Positions 6,371 to 9,908 of a stretch of 9,908 nt of DNA are shown here, in pieces. Origin of the DNA: Bifidobacterium breve (lineage in GTDB: Bacteria > Actinomycetota > Actinomycetes > S36-B12 > UBA5976). The stretch is from assembly GCA_945861165.1 (NCBI GenBank), contig CAMATO010000038.1, forward strand, positions 1 through 9,908. Direction: 5' to 3'. Both the position numbers and the translations under genes were made by a program. How positions within the stretch are numbered: position 1 is the first letter of the stretch; each line of letters opens with the position of its first letter. The notes below the pieces were generated by a model. That model had not been told where the DNA came from, did not search any database, and saw only the letters and a program-made list of their open reading frames with translations.

Positions 6371-6762
6371 ACGAAACAGTGCCCACACTTTTCGCCGTTG
6401 CTTTAGGTGGAGCATTGGGTGCGATGCTTCGTTTTCGATTACGTTATGTAACAAAAAATGCCCCAATTTCTATGGGAACTTTACCTGCAAATCTTTTAGC
6501 GTGTTTAATACTTGGTTTTGTGAGCGCATTATTTGCTGATGCTTTTTTTGCTATGAAAAGTTGGCAAGCATGGTTTCAACCATTTCTCACAGTGGGTGTT
6601 GCTGGATCTCTTTCCACATTCTCATCTTTCATGTTGGAAATGCACGAAAATCATACAAAATATGGTTGGAAGAAAAGTATTGGTTATGCCAGTTTTACTT
6701 TTGTGGCAGGGCTAATTGTGTTAAGTATTGGAATTTTCTTAGGAACTTCTGTTCCTCTTTAA
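6367..6762 (+). CDS. crcB: Fluoride channel Fluc/CrcB, subunit 2
   Basis: Second 131-aa Fluc subunit; tandem crcB pairs are known to form obligate heterodimers that export cytoplasmic fluoride. Motifs: GGALGAMLRFRLRY (14-27, R22), GTLPANLLACLILG (37-50, N42), and a diverged signature GSLSTFSSF (80-88) that keeps F85 and F88 but replaces GG-TTFSTF residues. Four predicted membrane helices. It overlaps the upstream crcB by 4 bp and the convergent cyclo-ligase gene by 4 bp. No fluoride riboswitch is visible upstream of the pair. Confidence 0.92.
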   Translation: MNETVPTLFAVALGGALGAMLRFRLRYVTKNAPISMGTLPANLLACLILGFVSALFADAFFAMKSWQAWFQPFLTVGVAGSLSTFSSFMLEMHENHTKYGWKKSIGYASFTFVAGLIVLSIGIFLGTSVPL

Positions 6763-7337
6763 TCAGGTTTTGTGAAGTGAATTGATCTATATGGTGTGGC
6801 AATAGTGTGAATTGGTTGATCATGGGATTCCCGGGGAATTTCTAAAATAAACTCTAAATCAAATAACAACACAATTCTTTTTACTTTTTCATCTAACTCA
6901 ACTAGCACTCGGTCATAAAATCCTTTACCTTTTCCTAAACGGGTGCCATTAACATCAACTGCTAAAGCAGGTAACACAATTGCCCCTAATGCGGTTAAGT
7001 CTTTAGCTAATAAAGCTTCACCTAATGGCTCTTTAATCCCATAGGGTCCAACTTCAAAGTTAGTGGGATTTTTTACCCATAACAAATCATCGCCATTAAT
7101 TCGGGGCAGCCAAACATTTCTGCCCAGTTGGCTTACAGCTGTGATCAAATCTTGGGTAGGAGGTTCTTCAGGAAGCGACATATATATAGCAACATCACCA
7201 GTTGTTTTAGCTAATTCAAATAAGCCACGTTTAGTTAGTTGCTCAACATCAAATGAGCCCAGTTGCGTCTTTCGTCTGGTTTCTTGCAGACTTTTGCGCA
7301 AACTTTGCTTGGTCTCTTGAGTATCTGGCGTAGTCAT
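6759..7337 (-). CDS. 5-Formyltetrahydrofolate cyclo-ligase
   Basis: ATP-dependent conversion of 5-formyl-THF to 5,10-methenyl-THF (MTHF synthetase), returning this folate to one-carbon metabolism (cytoplasmic). The 192-aa product is of normal family length. Motifs: KQSLRKSLQETRRK (10-23), IYMSLPEEPPT (51-61), GPYGIKEP (97-104) and the ATP/folate signature GTRLGKGKGFYDR (131-143), ending with IPRESHDQPIHTIATP (167-182). Divergent from galU (68-bp gap), as is usual in actinobacteria. The -10-like TATGCT ends nine bases before ATG, giving at most a 2-3 nt leader; no ribosome-binding site is seen. Confidence 0.94.
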   Translation of the reverse strand: MTTPDTQETKQSLRKSLQETRRKTQLGSFDVEQLTKRGLFELAKTTGDVAIYMSLPEEPPTQDLITAVSQLGRNVWLPRINGDDLLWVKNPTNFEVGPYGIKEPLGEALLAKDLTALGAIVLPALAVDVNGTRLGKGKGFYDRVLVELDEKVKRIVLLFDLEFILEIPRESHDQPIHTIATPYRSIHFTKPD

Positions 7338-7346
7338 AGACCTAGA

Positions 7347-7352
7347 AGCATA
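7347..7352 (-). promoter_or_regulatory. Possible -10 element of the cyclo-ligase gene
   Basis: Reverse-strand TATGCT ends nine bases before ATG 7337, predicting a nearly leaderless transcript. No clear -35 is present. Weaker than the six-base cases. Confidence 0.28.
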
Positions 7353-7393
7353 CTCAAAGCGCGTAATCTTTATCTATAACAGTTTTAGAGAAA

Positions 7394-7398
7394 AAGGA
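7394..7398 (+). promoter_or_regulatory. Ribosome-binding site of galU
   Basis: AAGGA lies seven bases before ATG 7406, preceded by an A-rich run. galU is thus a leadered gene, unlike many of its neighbours. TAATCT (7364-7369) and TATAAC (7375-7380) are possible -10 elements upstream, without a clear -35. Confidence 0.55.
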
Positions 7399-7405
7399 AT
7401 AAGCG

Positions 7406-8305
7406 ATGTCGAAAGTTACCTGCGCAGTTGTGCCAGTAGCTGGTTATGGCACCCGTTTTCTTCCTGCCACTAAAGCAACCCCCAAAGAAATGTTGCCCGT
7501 TGTTGATAAACCGGCCATCCAATATGTAGTGGAAGAAGCAGTTGCTGCTGGATTAAGTGACGTGTTGTTTATTACTGGTCGAAGTAAAAGAGCATTAGAA
7601 GATCACTTTGATGATTCACCTGAATTAGAAGCAGAGCTTGCTAAACAAAACAAAAATGATTTATTAGAAAAAGTTAAAGACCCTTCCGAATTAGCAAAAA
7701 TACATTTTGTGCGCCAAGGTGTTCCTAAAGGTTTGGGTCACGCTGTTTCTATGGCTAAAGAACACGTTGGCAATAAACCATTTGCGGTGTTACTAGGTGA
7801 TGACTTAATTGACCCTAGAGATTTTGTGCTCGACGAAATGTTGAAAGTCCAAGCAGAACATGGCGGATCTGTGGTGTTGCTAATGGAAGTTGCACCAACA
7901 GAGATTCATCTTTATGGTTCAGCTCAAATTGAAAAAACAAGTAAAGAAAACGTTGTGAAAGTTACCGACTTAGTTGAAAAACCAAACGCACAAGATGCAC
8001 CAAGTAATTACGCTGTTATTGGTAGATATTTATTTGATCCAAAAGTTTTTGAAGTACTTGCCCAAACAAAACCGGGCAAAAACGGAGAAATCCAATTAAC
8101 AGATGCCATGAAAACTTTAGCTAAAGATGTTAAAAAAGAAGACGGCGGAGGATTACACGCAGTAATTTTCAAAGGCAGAAGATATGACACTGGAGATAAA
8201 TTGTCTTATCTACAATCTGTAGTGCAATTAGCAAGTGAAAGAGAAGACCTAGGTCCAGCGTTTAAAAAGTGGCTTAAAACTTTCGTTGGCAATTTAGGAA
8301 ACTAA
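7406..8305 (+). CDS. galU: UTP–glucose-1-phosphate uridylyltransferase
   Basis: Makes UDP-glucose from UTP and glucose-1-phosphate for envelope polysaccharides and glycolipids (cytoplasmic). The 299-aa product has the normal length. Motifs: nucleotide-binding GYGTRFLPATKATPKEMLP (13-31), FVRQGVPKGLGHAV (101-114), LGDDLIDP with metal-binding Asp (130-137), LVEKP (189-193), NGEIQLTDAM (226-235) and YDTGDKLSYLQ (260-270). First gene of a short operon with the rimJ-like gene, which starts two bases after its stop. In most actinobacteria a moeA/glp gene follows galU; it is missing here. Confidence 0.95.
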   Translation: MSKVTCAVVPVAGYGTRFLPATKATPKEMLPVVDKPAIQYVVEEAVAAGLSDVLFITGRSKRALEDHFDDSPELEAELAKQNKNDLLEKVKDPSELAKIHFVRQGVPKGLGHAVSMAKEHVGNKPFAVLLGDDLIDPRDFVLDEMLKVQAEHGGSVVLLMEVAPTEIHLYGSAQIEKTSKENVVKVTDLVEKPNAQDAPSNYAVIGRYLFDPKVFEVLAQTKPGKNGEIQLTDAMKTLAKDVKKEDGGGLHAVIFKGRRYDTGDKLSYLQSVVQLASEREDLGPAFKKWLKTFVGNLGN

Positions 8306-8307
8306 AG

Positions 8308-8898
8308 ATGGCGCCTTTTTGGCCCGTGGAATTAAAACACAACAATATTGTGCTGCGCCCGCTTGGTTTTAGAGATAGACGTGCCTGGCTCAAAATAAGA
8401 GAAAACAATAAAAATTGGTTTAAGGAATGGGAAGCAACTATTCCTGGAGAATTTAACGCAAAACCAGCTAGTTTTTATCAAGTCGTTAAAAATTTACGCG
8501 ATGAAGCAAGAAGTCTCAGAGCATTACCCTTTGTCATAACTGTAGATGGATTTCTAGCAGGCCAAGTAACTGTGGCAAATATTAATTATGGTTCAACTAG
8601 AAGTGCCTATATTGGTTATTGGATTGGGGAGGAGTTTGCCGGTCGGGGATATGCCCCCTTAGCTGTAGCAATGGCAATTGATCATTGTTTTAAATCTTTG
8701 AAACTGCATCGAATTGAAATAGCAATAAGACCAGAAAATACCAAATCTTTAAGAGTTGTGGAAAAGCTTGGCTTAAGATCAGAAGGTGCAAGACCTAAGT
8801 TTTTACATATAAATGGTGAATGGCGAGATCATTTGATTTTTGCAATAAACGAAGATGAAATTACTGGATCATTAGTTTCAAAGTTAACTAATTCTTAA
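8308..8898 (+). CDS. rimJ: GNAT acetyltransferase, RimJ/RimL-like
   Basis: Acetyl-CoA-dependent N-acetyltransferase; family members acetylate N-termini of ribosomal proteins, but the substrate of this one is unknown. The 196-aa product opens with IVLRPLGFRDRRAWLKIR (14-31). It carries the GNAT core with YWIGEEFAGRGYAPLAVAMA (104-123), where GRGYA corresponds to the acetyl-CoA pyrophosphate loop, then HRIEIAIRPENTKSLRVVEK (134-153) and LGLRSEG (154-160). AGGAAAC at the end of galU supplies a ribosome-binding site, and the start is only 2 bp after the galU stop, so the two are almost certainly co-transcribed. The genomic position (galU–rimJ–sepX/glpR) is the actinobacterial one. Confidence 0.88.
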   Translation: MAPFWPVELKHNNIVLRPLGFRDRRAWLKIRENNKNWFKEWEATIPGEFNAKPASFYQVVKNLRDEARSLRALPFVITVDGFLAGQVTVANINYGSTRSAYIGYWIGEEFAGRGYAPLAVAMAIDHCFKSLKLHRIEIAIRPENTKSLRVVEKLGLRSEGARPKFLHINGEWRDHLIFAINEDEITGSLVSKLTNS

Positions 8899-8915
8899 AT
8901 AACCTAAGTCACTTA

Positions 8916-8936
8916 CCGACACACCCCAGAAGTCGG
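8916..8936. other. Short inverted repeat between rimJ and the SepX/GlpR-like gene
   Basis: CCGAC (8916-8920) and GTCGG (8932-8936) pair around an 11-nt loop, followed by six A residues on the + strand. There is no T-run after the stem on either strand, so it is not a standard intrinsic terminator. It could be a weak hairpin or a protein site just upstream of the predicted promoter of the next gene. Confidence 0.25.
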
Positions 8937-8958
8937 AAAAAATTACTTACTGAACTTC

Positions 8959-8964
8959 TAACCT
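8959..8964 (+). promoter_or_regulatory. Predicted leaderless -10 element of the SepX/GlpR-like gene
   Basis: TAACCT lies exactly six bases before ATG 8971; no Shine-Dalgarno sequence precedes this ATG. The -35 region is not recognisable. It suggests this gene has its own promoter in addition to any read-through from galU–rimJ. Confidence 0.4.
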
Positions 8965-8970
8965 ATTTAC

Positions 8971-9525
8971 ATGGGGTCAGGGTTTCTTTTAGCAATCGTG
9001 TTAGGTCTATGGGGATTAGTGCTCTATCCAACCCTTTCCAAAGGTCGCATTAACACCAGTGAAACTAAATCAATTGAACGCTTCAATAAGGCTATGAATT
9101 TGATTAGTGATTTAGCTCCCACTAGAAATAAATTAGAAATGGAGCTGCAAAGAAAAGCAGCGAGTAGAAGAAGAAATGTTACTTACTTTTTGTTCGTCAT
9201 AAACGTGGGAGTAATTGTTGCTTCTCTCCTAGGTTATGTTCCAGAGTATTTTTCTTTTATTCCGGTAGGTGCGTTATTAATGTGGTTAAGTATTGCTTTT
9301 GTTGCTTCCCAAAGACAACAAAATCTAACTCAGGCAAACCCAAATCAAGTAGTTATCAGAAAGAATTATGCAATTTATAAAAATCCTGAATTATCCAAAA
9401 CATTAATAAAACCAGATCCGGAACGAGATTTAATTATGGATGAAAGACCCTTTGAAAAGATCGCTGCACCAATTGTTGTTCCACCACAAATTGTTGAAGA
9501 AGAAAGACGCGCGCAAGGCGCTTAG
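8971..9525 (+). CDS. sepX: SepX/GlpR-like membrane protein (putative divisome factor)
   Basis: 184-aa membrane protein assigned by position and pattern, not by a catalytic motif. It directly follows galU–rimJ, the slot of the actinobacterial SepX (Streptomyces) / GlpR (Corynebacterium, membrane receptor of the gephyrin-like protein Glp) family, which acts in cell division. TM1 is at about 3-20, followed by KSIERFNKAMNLIS (33-46), resembling the conserved ERFS-x-A segment after TM1 in that family. A basic RKAASRRRN (61-69) then leads to two more membrane helices (about 70-89 and 94-113), with a hydrophilic C-tail to 184. The product looks shorter than known members, mostly through a short linker between TM1 and TM2. 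The stop overlaps the convergent mannosyltransferase stop by 4 bp. Confidence 0.65.
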   Translation: MGSGFLLAIVLGLWGLVLYPTLSKGRINTSETKSIERFNKAMNLISDLAPTRNKLEMELQRKAASRRRNVTYFLFVINVGVIVASLLGYVPEYFSFIPVGALLMWLSIAFVASQRQQNLTQANPNQVVIRKNYAIYKNPELSKTLIKPDPERDLIMDERPFEKIAAPIVVPPQIVEEERRAQGA

Positions 9526-9908
9526 ATCCAACTCTTTAACCACATACGCATTAACCAATCCTCTTTAGGTAATGAAATTGCGGTCCATAATGGATAGTAG
9601 TAAACAGACACACTAATAATAGCTATCAAGATAAAACCTCCGACAGCAAAAAATATATTCATGTTCAAATGTTTTAAGTTAAATCCCCAATAAATTGCAT
9701 TAGCAATATAAGCAATAGCAATGACCAAAAATGGTAAGTAAACAATGGAATAGAAATAAAACATGGTGCGATCAGGAAGCAACAGCCATGGTGCCCAACC
9801 AGCTAAGAACAATAACAAAATAGTTCCGGAACGCCAATTTCTTGATCTCAAAAAATTAAGCAGCACTAAAATTAAAGCTATTACCCCAAGCCACCAAATA
9901 AGGGGATT
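9522..9908 (-). CDS. pmt: Protein O-mannosyltransferase, C-terminal part (runs off window)
   Basis: Multi-pass membrane enzyme that transfers mannose from polyprenyl-phosphate-mannose to secreted proteins. Reading from the window edge gives 128 codons to TAA (9522-9524), beginning NPLIWWLG. The visible part matches the PMT C-terminal membrane domain: GNP-type WW entry segment, LLPDRTMFYFYSIVYLPFL, further hydrophobic helices, then YYPLWTA and the terminal WLMRMWLKSWI pattern. The GTG at 9866 is internal, not a start. The catalytic N-terminal loops lie outside the window. It is convergent with the SepX/GlpR-like gene with a 4-bp overlap. Confidence 0.9.
   Translation of the reverse strand, partial: NPLIWWLGVIALILVLLNFLRSRNWRSGTILLLFLAGWAPWLLLPDRTMFYFYSIVYLPFLVIAIAYIANAIYWGFNLKHLNMNIFFAVGGFILIAIISVSVYYYPLWTAISLPKEDWLMRMWLKSWI

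Noticed and set aside
7342..7351. Ten-base match CTAGAAGCAT shared by the cyclo-ligase/galU gap and the phr start region
   Set aside because: A 10-mer shared between two places in 10 kb is expected many times by chance.
8916..8945. Intrinsic terminator after rimJ
   Set aside because: The 5-bp stem is followed by A residues, not T residues, and has no T-run on the reverse strand either.
1..9908. Mobile element, prophage, CRISPR, defence or toxin-antitoxin system
   Set aside because: No transposase, integrase, repeat array, or paired small toxin/antitoxin genes are visible; all long frames are explained by housekeeping families.

Overview
The window looks like a compact, AT-rich chromosome segment from a free-living actinobacterium. 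Three neighbourhoods point to Actinobacteria: a citrate synthase 2 gene divergent from pdxH, a 5-formyltetrahydrofolate cyclo-ligase divergent from galU–rimJ–(sepX/glpR-like membrane gene), and a Pmt-type protein mannosyltransferase beside them. The low GC, very short intergenic gaps, overlapping convergent gene ends and frequent lack of Shine-Dalgarno sequences fit a genome-streamlined aquatic lineage such as the freshwater acI group (Nanopelagicales). The lineage is inferred from gene content and was not tested by any search.

Layout. 1-680 (-): 5' part of citrate synthase 2. 754-1401 (+): pdxH, divergent from it and tail-to-tail with the class I photolyase phr (1379-2770, -), overlapping by 23 bp. 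2903-3694 (+): a secreted NlpC/P60 cell-wall hydrolase. 3831-4802 (+): a CorA-type magnesium channel. 4819-4891 (-): tRNA-Arg(CCU). 4945-5559 (-): a membrane-anchored SAF/CpaB-like protein. 5621-5917 (-): an FmdB-type zinc-ribbon protein. 5975-6762 (+): two overlapping crcB fluoride-channel genes. 6759-7337 (-): 5-formyltetrahydrofolate cyclo-ligase. 7406-8898 (+): galU and a RimJ-like acetyltransferase. 8971-9525 (+): a short SepX/GlpR-like membrane protein. 9522-9908 (-): C-terminal part of a protein O-mannosyltransferase that runs off the window.

Functions. Most genes are housekeeping: central carbon (citrate synthase), vitamin B6 and folate salvage (pdxH, cyclo-ligase), UV repair (phr), ion handling (corA, crcB pair), and envelope and division (NlpC/P60, galU, SepX/GlpR-like, Pmt). 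No mobile element, CRISPR array, prophage, toxin-antitoxin pair or defence system is visible, and no gap between genes reaches 300 bp.

The two most useful signals are these. (1) Several genes have a TANNNT -10 hexamer exactly 6 or 7 nt before the start codon and no ribosome-binding site, the pattern of leaderless transcripts; this also settles some start codons. (2) The galU locus has the acetyltransferase and the SepX/GlpR-like gene but lacks the moeA/glp gene that usually sits between galU and rimJ. I found nothing that amounts to a clearly new system.
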